From Arcanobacterium_A hippocoleae (GTDB taxonomy: Bacteria > Actinomycetota > Actinomycetes > Actinomycetales > Actinomycetaceae), in NCBI RefSeq assembly GCF_031456295.1, contig NZ_JAVDUJ010000001.1:1922001-1986000 (forward strand): DNA of 64,000 nucleotides, in the 5' to 3' direction. Shown here in pieces: positions 27,075-35,666 of this stretch. The position numbers and the translations under genes are program-made. Within the stretch, counting starts at the first letter, position 1. Each line of letters opens with the position of its first letter. The notes under the pieces were generated by a model. The model searched no databases, was not told the origin of the DNA, and was given only the letters and a program-made list of their open reading frames with translations.

Positions 27075-28919
27075 ATGGAAAATATTTCCCAAATCCTCAG
27101 CGATGCTGGCTTACACAACGAAGCCGTTGTTCGCTATGTAAGTTACTGGGCTGAAATCACTGAACCTGCGAAAATCGAAGTTGTTTCCGCAAAAGACGAC
27201 GATCGCCTGATTGCCGAAGGCTTAGCAAGTGGCGAAATTGCACCGGCTGGTAAAGATCTCTACTACTCACGCTCCTACCACAAGGATACTGCACGCAGCG
27301 AGGAACGCACAGTTGTTGCAACGCATAATCCTCAGGATGCAGGAGTTTACAATAACTGGAAAGATGCTGCTGAAACTACGGAACTTCAAATTGCGCATAT
27401 GCGCGGTGCTTCAAAGGGTAAGACGATGTATGTGGTGCCTTATTTAATGGCACCTCCAAAATCTCCGCTTGAAAAATGGGCACGCGGTGTGGAGCTTACC
27501 GATAATCTCACGGTTGTTTTACATATGATTCGGATGGCGCGTGTTGGCGTCGAGTATTTGAATGATCTTGCTGATCCGGATGAGTTTGTAAAAGCTGTAC
27601 ATGTTACCGGCGATTTGGAGAATCTTGGGCAAGGTACGCCAGAAGATCAGCGACTTTTTGCAACAGTTGCTGATGATCGCACAATTTTGCATTTTGGTTC
27701 TTCTTATGGTGGAAATGCTTTGCTCGGCAAAATCGCACACGGTTTACGGCAGGCTGCTTATGATGGATGGGCTTCCAAGGAATTCCTCTCTGAGCAGTTT
27801 ATGCTGATCGGGATCAAAGATAAGCAAGAAGATCGTACTTATTATGTGTGTGGCGGCTTCCCCTCAGCATCTGGAAAAACTAATTTAGCAATGATGCTGG
27901 CACCAGATGCTTTGGGTGATCGTTATGAAGTGCATTTCTATGGCGATGATATCGTTTGGCTGCGCGTAGGGGATGACGGACGGATTTATGGGATGAACCC
28001 AGAATATGGTGCTTTTGGCGTTGCAAAAGATACGAATTGGGAATCCAATCCGACGGCGATGGAAGCAATCAAAGAGGGTACAAAGACACTGTTCACCAAT
28101 GTTGCTTATAATCCCGAAAAAGAAGAAGTCTGGTGGGAGGGCAAGACCCCAGATTATCCTGAAGATGTAACTGGCTGGCTGGATTGGAAAGGAAATAAGA
28201 TTTCTGAGCGTCCAGCAGAAAAGCAACGCTCGAAAGCAAAAGGGGATGAGTGGGCACACCCAAATTCGCGCTTTACTGCATCTTTGGCAAATGTGCCTAA
28301 TGTTGCGCCAGATTATGAAGATCCGCGTGGCGTGCCAATTGATGCAATCATTTTCGGGGGTCGGGTAAAAGACCGTGAGCCGCTGATCCGTGCAATTACT
28401 GATTTGGCTGAAGGTGTTTACGATGGTCTGACACTCGGTGCGGAAGCAACTGCAGCTGCTGAAGGCAAAGAGGGCGTGCTCCGGTACGATCCAATGTCGA
28501 TGCGTCCATTCATGTCTTACCCAGAGAGTGAGTATGCTCGTCATTGGCTGCGTGTGATTGGCAGTGCTGAGCATCAGCCGATTTTTGCGCACGTAAATTG
28601 GTTCCAGAAAGATCCGGTTGACGGGCATTTCCGTTGGCCAGGTTATCGAGATAATTTGCGTGCACTGCTTTGGTTGCTGGATCTTAAAGCGGGACGGGTA
28701 ACAGGCGAAGAGACACCAGTTGGGATTGTGCCAAAGCGTGAAGAATTGAATCTTGACGGTTTTACCGGAGATTTAGCAGATCTAGATGCGCTGCTATCGG
28801 TAGATGTTGCACTGTGGAAGCGTGAAATCGGCTACCGCGAAGAGCATCTACAGCAGTTTACGGATCTGCCAGCGGAAATTTGGGAGGCACATCGCCGAGT
28901 TGCAAAGAAATTACAATAA
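27075..28919 (+). CDS. pckG: Phosphoenolpyruvate carboxykinase (GTP)
   Basis: Interconverts oxaloacetate and PEP with GTP/GDP; gluconeogenic or, in fermenters, CO2-fixing. The ATG at 27075 follows GGAGG; a TTG 21 bases upstream is in frame but lies before the ribosome site. The 614-residue product has VRYVSYWAEI, GDDIVWLRVGDDGRIYGMNPEYGAFGVA, HPNSRF and FWPG-like RWPG, all family marks. The nucleotide P-loop reads FPSASGKTNLAMM; most GTP enzymes have Cys where Ser266 is here (SACGKTN). An insert and a C-terminal extension account for the length over about 606. Expressed alone, between terminators, and probably regulated through the twin palindromes upstream. Confidence 0.95.
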   Translation: MENISQILSDAGLHNEAVVRYVSYWAEITEPAKIEVVSAKDDDRLIAEGLASGEIAPAGKDLYYSRSYHKDTARSEERTVVATHNPQDAGVYNNWKDAAETTELQIAHMRGASKGKTMYVVPYLMAPPKSPLEKWARGVELTDNLTVVLHMIRMARVGVEYLNDLADPDEFVKAVHVTGDLENLGQGTPEDQRLFATVADDRTILHFGSSYGGNALLGKIAHGLRQAAYDGWASKEFLSEQFMLIGIKDKQEDRTYYVCGGFPSASGKTNLAMMLAPDALGDRYEVHFYGDDIVWLRVGDDGRIYGMNPEYGAFGVAKDTNWESNPTAMEAIKEGTKTLFTNVAYNPEKEEVWWEGKTPDYPEDVTGWLDWKGNKISERPAEKQRSKAKGDEWAHPNSRFTASLANVPNVAPDYEDPRGVPIDAIIFGGRVKDREPLIRAITDLAEGVYDGLTLGAEATAAAEGKEGVLRYDPMSMRPFMSYPESEYARHWLRVIGSAEHQPIFAHVNWFQKDPVDGHFRWPGYRDNLRALLWLLDLKAGRVTGEETPVGIVPKREELNLDGFTGDLADLDALLSVDVALWKREIGYREEHLQQFTDLPAEIWEAHRRVAKKLQ

Positions 28920-28950
28920 TCTTCGCAATTTAACTTCCTCATGAGCACTT

Positions 28951-28999
28951 ATCGGAAACTTTTGGTAACTGTCTAACTGCATTGCCAAAAGTTTCCGAT
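28951..28999 (+). terminator. Terminator of pckG
   Basis: A perfect 15-bp stem (28951-28965 with 28985-28999) with a 19-base loop, followed by TT and, a few bases on, ATTTTT. It lies 32 bases after the pckG stop. Confidence 0.75.
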
Positions 29000-29178
29000 T
29001 TGCGATTTTTAAGCGAGGTTTTGAATTTTGCTGAATGAGTATGATTGTCATGCAGTAATGCGTCTGTGAAGGTGTCCGTGCAAGAAATTGTGCAGATGTT
29101 TTTTAATGCATTTATTTTCAATTCACTTAATTTTTGTGGAGCGAACGTGGAACACCGGCAACCTAAAAGAAAATGATG

Positions 29179-30485
29179 TTAAGCCTTCTGAAGCTGTGCA
29201 AGATATGATTCATACTCGTCTGGAAGCGGAATTTTTCTAATATTTTCACTGAGCAACAGTACAAGTACGCATCCTGCTGTCAAAGCTAGTGCGAGAAGTA
29301 GTGTAGAGAAAAATCCAAAATAATCGTAGAAAGCTGATAATCCTAGTGATATAGTGGCGCTCAGCGATAATTCGATAATTCCGACGGTGGCAAAGAACCG
29401 TCCAAGCATATTCTTTGGCACGGCAAGCATCAGGATTGATTCCATTACAGCACTGCCGGCGGGTAAGAGCAGCATGGCTGGCAGCAGGCAAATTATTTGC
29501 AAATAAATTGAATTTGTCAGTGATAGTGCCAATATTGAAAGTAGCGGTAGCACGTAAGCAAGGACTATGATCAACCCGCCATGCAATTTATTGATTAATT
29601 TCGGGGCAAGCAGCGCACCGGCAAATACGCCAACTGCGATTGAGGTGCCTAAGAAACTTGCGATAATTGTGCTTTCTGTGACTTTTACAATATGCATTGT
29701 GAGAACTAAAAGTACTGCATTAAAAATTGCGAAAGCGCAGTTACCTGCAATGATAATTATTCGAATCAGTGAACTTTCTTTAAATACACGAAATCCGATA
29801 AAAACTTCTACAGCACTGATTTTTTTACGGTATTTTTTCCATCCGCAGCTGGGGCAAATGTGTTGCTTGGGAGCATTAATGCTGAGATGAAACCAGCAGC
29901 ATTCAAGATACAGTTTGTGAGATAGGGAATTGGTTTTCCAAGCTCTAATAAAAATCCGCCAAGCGGCTCGCCACCTAATTGCACAACGGAATCGCGCGCC
30001 TGGTTTACTGAGATTGCTTTCGGAAGAAGATTTGCGGGAATAAAGGAACGTAGCATCATATTCGTTACGCTTCCGGCTAATCCGGTGCGGATGCCGAGCG
30101 CAAATGCAAGGATCGCTGCGGTGATAAGGTTAAAGAATCCCGTTATGAGCAGCAATGCTCCGCTGAGAAAAATCAAAAATCCGGCAAATGAGCTACATAG
30201 CACAATAGTGCGCTTATTGTAGAAATCTTGAATCCATCCGCCGAAAATTGCCAGTATGCCAGCGGTTGCAAGGCTGATGGCTGAAATGATTCCGGCTCCT
30301 GTTGGGGAGTTTGTTACTAAGAGTACTAATACGGGGAGGACGAAACCGTTAATCGCATTTGAGAATGCTAAAGAAGTATCTGTTGCAAACCAGGGAACAT
30401 AACCTTTAATGCGTGTTAATGAATGTTATTTAGCGGTGCTTTCATCTTGCGTCAGATCAGCAGCTTTATTAGATTGTCCAGCCAT
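29179..30485 (-). pseudogene. Disrupted MFS efflux-type transporter
   Basis: Reading the minus strand, an ATG at 30485 after GAAGGA starts a 19-codon N-terminal tail, then meets TAA (30428-30426). The same frame continues without a start as HSLTRIKGYVPWFATDTSLAF and a run of transmembrane helices typical of the major facilitator family, down to about 29825. There a run of seven A (minus strand; T7 at 29820-29826) shifts the frame by one; the continuation KISAVEVFIGFRVFKESS runs into the second half (helices to 29179). So one nonsense codon and one homopolymer frameshift separate an otherwise complete 12-helix protein of about 430 residues. Substrate unknown; sequence is of the drug/siderophore-efflux sort. 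Decay by two lesions is more likely than regulated slippage. Confidence 0.8.
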
Positions 30486-30688
30486 TGATAATTCCTTCTA
30501 TAGCGCCAATACGAAAATTACAACTCACAATGTTTTATCTTCTGTGTGGCGTAGATCTATGATTACACGACAGGCTACATGATATCCCGTTTTCAAAATA
30601 CCTGATAGACCTTCTTACATCTCAGATATTGTGAATATCCCCAGATTTAGCTATGTGACACTTCACTTTTAGGGGGCGTTCCAGGTGT

Positions 30689-30988
30689 CTAGGCGCTGCG
30701 TGCTCGCTGACGGCGTTGCTGTAATATTGCCGTCCGTTCTTCTTCGGAAAGCCCGCCCCAGACGCCATAGGGTTCGTGGTGGAGGAGTGCGTAGTCGCGG
30801 CATTCTTCGATCACTGGGCAGCTGAAGCAAATGCGCTTGGCGCGTTCGATTCGCCGACGGCGGGGACCTCCGCGTTCCCCTTCGGGGTGGAAGAAATATT
30901 CAGGATCAAGGGTGTTGCATAGACCTTGCTGTTGCCAGTCCCAAAAATCGACTATTGCGCCCTGCACATCTTTGATGTGTGAAACCAA
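30689..30988 (-). CDS. WhiB-family Fe-S transcription regulator, WhiB3-like
   Basis: Actinobacterial redox-sensing regulator, 99 residues. Four Cys ligands of the [4Fe-4S] cluster are C24, C54, C57 and C63, in the family spacing, and GVWGGLSEEER is the beta-turn signature contacting sigma factor. WDWQQQGLC and FFHPEGERG are closest to mycobacterial WhiB3, which responds to NO, O2 and reductive stress. Start is a TTG at 30988 with GAAGGA seven bases before. Divergent from guaB with 371 bases between. Confidence 0.92.
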   Translation of the reverse strand: MVSHIKDVQGAIVDFWDWQQQGLCNTLDPEYFFHPEGERGGPRRRRIERAKRICFSCPVIEECRDYALLHHEPYGVWGGLSEEERTAILQQRRQRARSA

Positions 30989-31359
30989 GGTCTATCCTTC
31001 CTGCTCCGTCAAGAAAATGAGCTCTTCTCCGCCAATGTAAGTATTCAGTATGTAACTGTAAATTGCTGCAAAAGCTTGTAAAACCGTTGCGAACAATCAC
31101 TAACAAGAAGATGGCAAAACCGTAAAAGTAGTTCAACTCTTGATTAATTCGCTATTTAGACTATCCTTTTTCGGTTCAATTAATCAAGGTTTGCTCACAT
31201 CGCAAAGCTGATAGCTAAAAAGCTGAGTGAGAGTTCTATACTTGGCAGTAAGAGTTTTGTGCGGCTCTGCCGGTAAAACTCCGATACCTTGAAAATAAGC
31301 GTGAATTTGCGGTAGAGGATGCAAATTTGCCTGCAAAATAGACAGATAGGTTGGTTTAA
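30989..31359. other. Divergent whiB/guaB intergenic region
   Basis: 371 bases with no gene seen. It must carry the whiB promoter and the guaB -10 at 31347. The region is AT-rich; I see no strong repeat or riboswitch-like fold. Confidence 0.5.
31347..31352 (+). promoter_or_regulatory. -10 box of guaB, leaderless start
   Basis: TAGGTT ends 7 bases before the GTG start of guaB, and no ribosome site lies between, as expected for a leaderless mRNA. The -35 is unclear. Confidence 0.5.
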
Positions 31360-32865
31360 GTGACTGCGCATGATCCTTTTGCCCTAACAGGTTTAACCTA
31401 CGATGATGTACTTTTGCTTCCCGGCGCTACTGATGTGGTGCCGTCAGAGGTAGATACAAGTTCGCAGCTCACCCGCGAAATTACACTGAAACTTCCGTTG
31501 CTTTCTGCGGCAATGGATACGGTTACAGAATCGCGGATGGCGATTGCGATGGCGCGGCAAGGAGGAATCGGGATTTTGCACCGCAATCTTTCGATTGAAG
31601 ACCAAGCCAATCAGGTGCGCATTGTGAAGCGAAGCGAATCTGGGATGGTGACTGATCCGGTCACGGTAGCGCCGACGGCCACGATCTCACAGCTTGATGC
31701 ACTTTGCGGGAAATATCGCGTTTCGGGATTGCCGGTGGTTGATGAGAATCAAGTACTGCTCGGGATTATCACTAATCGTGATTTGCGTTTTATCTCCACA
31801 GATAAGTGGGATCATTTAGCAGTGCAGGAAGTAATGACGCCAATGCCGCTGGTTACGGGGAATGTGGGCATTACTTCTGAAGAAGCAGCGCAATTGCTGG
31901 CGAAGAATAAAATTGAAAAACTTCCGCTCGTCGATAATGAAGGAAAGCTTGCCGGTTTGATCACGGTGAAAGACTTTGTAAAGTCTGAGAAGTATCCGGA
32001 TTCGACGAAGGACGCTGATGGTCGGTTGCGGGTAGGGGCTGCGATTGGTTATTGGGGAGATGCTTGGCAACGTGCGGAAGCATTGGCAGACGCTGGTGTG
32101 GATGTGTTAGTGGTGGATACCGCTAATGGCGAGGCAAAGTTAGCGCTGGAAATGATTCGGCGAATCAAATCTGATCCGCAATTCGCAAATATTCAGGTAA
32201 TCGGTGGAAATGTGGCTACTACCGAAGGCGCGCAGGCACTGGTAGATGCTGGCGTGGATGCAGTGAAAGTTGGCGTTGGGCCAGGATCGATTTGTACTAC
32301 GCGGGTGGTTGCCGGGGTGGGGGTGCCGCAGGTGACGGCAATTTACCTGGCTTCCCTGGCATGTAAGCCTGCTGGTGTGCCAGTGATTGCAGACGGCGGT
32401 CTGCAATATTCAGGTGATATTGGGAAAGCCTTGGTTGCAGGTGCGTCTACGGTAATGCTTGGTTCGCTGCTTGCTGGTTGTGAAGAATCTCCTGGTGAAC
32501 TGGTTTTCGTGAATGGAAAGCAATTCAAGAATTATCGCGGGATGGGTTCGCTGGGGGCGATGAGTTCACGCGGGCGCGTTTCCTATTCAAAGGATCGCTA
32601 TTTCCAAGCTGATGTAACAACTGACGATAAGATTATTCCTGAGGGAATTGAAGGGCAGGTGCCTTATCGGGGGCCGCTTGCATCAGTGGCATATCAGCTG
32701 ATTGGCGGCTTACATCAGACGATGTTCTATACGGGTGCACGCACGATTGACGAATTGCATGAGAAGGGCAGATTTGTGCGGATTACTGCAGCTGGATTGC
32801 GTGAATCTCATCCGCATGATGTGCAAATGACGGTAGAAGCGCCAAATTATTCTTCGCATCGTTAA
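31360..32865 (+). CDS. guaB: IMP dehydrogenase
   Basis: Oxidises IMP to XMP, the committed step to GMP. 501 residues: N-terminal barrel part, two CBS domains (about residues 95-215) that sense adenine/guanine nucleotides, then the rest of the barrel. The catalytic Cys is in GPGSICTTRVVAGVGVPQ; the phosphate loop and flap GMGSLGAM are present. GTG start with no Shine-Dalgarno but a TAGGTT box seven bases upstream. The XMP product goes to GuaA (44.6 kb); a paralogue GuaB3 is at 35.7 kb. Confidence 0.97.
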   Translation: MTAHDPFALTGLTYDDVLLLPGATDVVPSEVDTSSQLTREITLKLPLLSAAMDTVTESRMAIAMARQGGIGILHRNLSIEDQANQVRIVKRSESGMVTDPVTVAPTATISQLDALCGKYRVSGLPVVDENQVLLGIITNRDLRFISTDKWDHLAVQEVMTPMPLVTGNVGITSEEAAQLLAKNKIEKLPLVDNEGKLAGLITVKDFVKSEKYPDSTKDADGRLRVGAAIGYWGDAWQRAEALADAGVDVLVVDTANGEAKLALEMIRRIKSDPQFANIQVIGGNVATTEGAQALVDAGVDAVKVGVGPGSICTTRVVAGVGVPQVTAIYLASLACKPAGVPVIADGGLQYSGDIGKALVAGASTVMLGSLLAGCEESPGELVFVNGKQFKNYRGMGSLGAMSSRGRVSYSKDRYFQADVTTDDKIIPEGIEGQVPYRGPLASVAYQLIGGLHQTMFYTGARTIDELHEKGRFVRITAAGLRESHPHDVQMTVEAPNYSSHR

Positions 32866-32903
32866 TATTTGGTTTATATTTTTCGCATAATTTATTTAGC
32901 GTG

Positions 32904-32942
32904 TGGTGTAAGCTGCAAGTCTTGCGCTTGCAGCTTACACCA
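32904..32942 (+). terminator. Hairpin after guaB
   Basis: A perfect 16-bp stem (32904-32919 with 32927-32942) with a 7-base loop. No T-tract on either strand, so it may stabilise the mRNA end rather than terminate by itself. Confidence 0.6.
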
Positions 32943-33139
32943 GGAGAAGCATGTAAACGTGGTGGAGTGCCGATCAGTGCTGTTAGTGAAAAGAGGGCAT
33001 TCGAAACTATTTACTCCATCGATGTGTGAGATGTATCATAAAGGAAACGGATTTGGGATAGCTTAGTTTTGGGTGATTAAACCAAGATGCGGTTCAATCT
33101 ATCCGGTTTAACTGCTTTGACTACGCACAATAATTAGCA

Positions 33140-33298
33140 ATGAATTTAGTTGCAATTTTTGGTCCTATTTATCTTGTTCTTTGGTGCGCACTGGTAGCTT
33201 TAATTGTGGTTTTCGGAATCAGGATCTGGAAATATACTGGACGACGCGATTGCCACTGTAAAGAGAATTGTCGCAGCGAGAATCTCAATCTCGAATAA
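33140..33298 (+). CDS. Putative 52-residue membrane protein with a Cys-containing tail
   Basis: A short open frame with one strong transmembrane segment (about residues 3-27, LVAIFGPIYLVLWCALVALI), a basic stretch WKYTGRR, and a C-terminal tail containing CHCKENC. The arrangement N-out or N-in helix followed by positive residues suggests the Cys tail lies in the cytoplasm. No family is recognised. It lies in a 700-base space between the guaB hairpin and a second hairpin at 33354-33392, so it has its own bounded unit. The ribosome site is weak (TTAG before ATG), which lowers confidence. Confidence 0.45.
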   Translation: MNLVAIFGPIYLVLWCALVALIVVFGIRIWKYTGRRDCHCKENCRSENLNLE

Positions 33299-33353
33299 TA
33301 ATCCGCAACTATCTCTGTGCGGATAGAAGGCAGATATCAGCAAACAAAAGTAT

Positions 33354-33392
33354 CAGGTGTGCGACTTTTGATTCTCAAAAGCCGCACACCTG
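33354..33392. terminator. Long hairpin between the small membrane gene and focA-like gene
   Basis: An 18-base stem with a single A-C mismatch (33354-33371 with 33375-33392) closes on a 3-base loop. Lies between two convergent units. T-runs are inside the stem rather than after it. Confidence 0.65.
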
Positions 33393-33567
33393 AAGTCGTA
33401 TTTCACAAACACAAACTGAAATGTACTCAGAAAATTATCGAAATCTGAACTATTTTATGAGCGCAATCTTCCTATTTCCCTAATGCAGCTGAGCACGGCT
33501 CCGTTCAGGGAAATATTTCCCGCTTGGTATGAGTTGATACTCGTGAAATTTTGCAAACCGGATCTTG

Positions 33568-34374
33568 TTAGTGTGCATCGCTCATTTCTGCAGCTGGTGC
33601 CTTTGCTGGAGCGGCATACACATAATATGAACCGCCAACGATAAGCATTCCTCCAACGAGGTTTCCAAGACCCACCCAGAGCAGATTCCAAGCAAAACCT
33701 CCGAATGTGGCATCAGGGATGCTCAGGAACATTCCAAGGGAAATTGTGGTCATATTAGCTACCACGTGTTCAAATCCTGCGCTAATAAAAGTCGCAATTG
33801 AAAGCACAAGAATCAGAATCTTTGCACAGTCATTCTTTGTGCGCGATGCCATCCAAATTCCACCACAAACCAGCACATTACAGAAAATACCGCGAATAAA
33901 CAGGGCAAGAGTTGGTTTAGCAGTCTTGGAATGAACAAGATAATCAAGCATTTCACGCGCAGCAGTACCATCGTCAAATATTCCGCTATGTGCCATCAAG
34001 TAAGCGAAAATAACTGATCCGATTAAGTTTCCAAAGAAAATCAGGATCATTGCCAGCCATGCGCGGCGCCAGGTAATCATTTTTCCGGCAGCAGCATGGG
34101 GCAGTGCCATCATCGCTGAGGTAAGTAAGTTTGCTCCAGCAAAAACAACAAGTACCAGACCGATTCCAAAAACTAAACCAGCTACGAGCATCGTTGCCGG
34201 AGAATCAGCTGCGAAAAACGGACCAGCTGCCGTCATCATATATATATCGGCGATACCGATATATAAGCCAGCAAGTATCGTTGCAATCAGAAATTTTAAC
34301 GGCGTGCGCATCTCGTCAGCTTTGTGCTGACCAGACTGCATTTGCGCATAAAGAGTTGTGTGTAAATCAAGCAT
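33568..34374 (-). CDS. Formate/nitrite transporter family channel (FocA/NirC-like)
   Basis: Pentameric channel for formate, nitrite or a similar small anion, 268 residues, six transmembrane segments. Conserved family pieces are FAGANLLTSAMMA, CNVLVCGGIWMA, GFEHVVANMTTISLG (with the central His) and GNLVGGMLIVG. Formate fits the acetate-producing metabolism shown by ackA-pta, but the family label does not settle the anion. The tail is Ala-Pro-rich and unconserved. No Shine-Dalgarno is obvious before ATG 34374. Confidence 0.88.
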   Translation of the reverse strand: MLDLHTTLYAQMQSGQHKADEMRTPLKFLIATILAGLYIGIADIYMMTAAGPFFAADSPATMLVAGLVFGIGLVLVVFAGANLLTSAMMALPHAAAGKMITWRRAWLAMILIFFGNLIGSVIFAYLMAHSGIFDDGTAAREMLDYLVHSKTAKPTLALFIRGIFCNVLVCGGIWMASRTKNDCAKILILVLSIATFISAGFEHVVANMTTISLGMFLSIPDATFGGFAWNLLWVGLGNLVGGMLIVGGSYYVYAAPAKAPAAEMSDAH

Positions 34375-34668
34375 ATGTTAATTGTTTCGGATAAATGTGG
34401 AATCGGAAAATTTTCTTGGCAAATCGTACGTTAGAGCTCTCACATATCTTCTTCTTATGGGGATAAAGGACTGTTATTTACAGGGATAAAGCCCTAATTT
34501 AGATAATCATACTTTAACTTTGCTAAGTTTCAGATCTGCTCCGTGAGAAGCAAGAAAGCAATACAAGAATAATAGCTATATTACAACCTGATTTTAGGTA
34601 ATACGGCAAAAGAAAGACAGTATATGCAACGCAGAATCTGAGGCAAATGCATTAGTGAAGGAATGAAT

Positions 34669-35403
34669 TTACAATTCCCGAGAAATTGGCCAACCAGATA
34701 TATTCGCGGGCGCGCGTCCATTTTTTATTGCTAAATTACGGAAATAAGCCTCACTTTCTGCATGAACTTCGCCTTGGATACGCATTAAATCAGCCAAATC
34801 CATTGCTGCGATATCCTTCCCCTCAGTATTGCCGGAGTATTTTTCAATCATTGCACCTAATACCCGCAGTGTGGCTAATACGTCCGCTTCGGCATTATGG
34901 AAAGCATCATCAGCCCATACCTGATAATGCATTGCCACATTTTCCAATTTTCGCTTGCCCTTGCGCCATTTATCTAAATATTTATCAAGTAAAAACGGAT
35001 CAAGCACGGGTGCGATCTCCTGCCCGATCCGAGCTGCAAGCGTGGGTAAATCATGTCTGCGAAGCTCGTTTTCGAGCAGTGTTAAATCGTATCCGGCATT
35101 AAAAGCTACGATTGGATGATTTTCACGCAAATGCATCGAAAGAAGGCTTGCCACTTCCTCCAATACTTCGGCAACCGGACGACCCTCCGTCTGCGCCTTT
35201 TGCGTAGAAATACCGTGCACTTGCACTGCGCGTTCAGGAATTTCAATTCCCGGATCGGCGAGCCAATAGTGCTTATGCGTGCCCTGCTCGTCTACCACAA
35301 TCACCGAAGCCGTCACCAATCTATCTGTGAGCGGGTTGATCCCAGTAGTTTCCGTATCAAATCCCACCAATCCGCGATTACTCCACATTACAGCTCTTTT
35401 CAT
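34669..35403 (-). CDS. DnaQ-like 3'-5' exonuclease (DEDDh)
   Basis: Stand-alone exonuclease of 244 residues. Exo motif I is GFDTETTGI, motif II FNAGYDLTLLENEL, and motif III HNAEADVLATL with the DEDDh His. HGIST follows motif I as in the DNA polymerase III epsilon group. The C-terminal 70 residues are a lineage-specific helical extension. It could act in proofreading, repair or RNA trimming. An in-frame ATG five codons downstream of the first is an alternative start; neither has a strong ribosome site. Confidence 0.88.
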   Translation of the reverse strand: MKRAVMWSNRGLVGFDTETTGINPLTDRLVTASVIVVDEQGTHKHYWLADPGIEIPERAVQVHGISTQKAQTEGRPVAEVLEEVASLLSMHLRENHPIVAFNAGYDLTLLENELRRHDLPTLAARIGQEIAPVLDPFLLDKYLDKWRKGKRKLENVAMHYQVWADDAFHNAEADVLATLRVLGAMIEKYSGNTEGKDIAAMDLADLMRIQGEVHAESEAYFRNLAIKNGRAPANISGWPISREL

Positions 35404-35654
35404 AAATTCATTTATTATTGCTGCTTTCAGTATACGAGGTCTTAGCCTGATAATTTCTTTGCCATTTGAGCTATTGGGTTGTGCTATTGAGAATTTTTGG
35501 CTTGAATCGAACTTAAATCCGGAAAAGTAAAGGAAAAATAGTGTCAGTTAGCTTTGCGCAGCATCGTATGCTTGCCCATTATTTCGTTACGAATTTTTAT
35601 GCTACAAACTGCCGTTCAGCGATAGTTTGCGCGCCGGCTTTAAGAAAAATCCGT

Positions 35655-35660
35655 TAGGCT
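35655..35660 (+). promoter_or_regulatory. -10 box of guaB3, leaderless start
   Basis: TAGGCT ends 6 bases before the ATG; no ribosome site intervenes. The same hexamer at nearly the same distance is found before guaA. Confidence 0.6.
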
Positions 35661-35666
35661 TAAAGC

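Noticed and set aside
30625..30639. GATATT-GTG-AATATC palindrome between the MFS remnant and whiB
   Set aside because: Short, AT-rich, and not placed over a recognisable promoter; too likely by chance to list as a site.
34240..34266. TATATATCGG/CCGATATATA palindrome
   Set aside because: Lies within the conserved reading frame of the FNT channel, so it is explained by codons; operator role unlikely.
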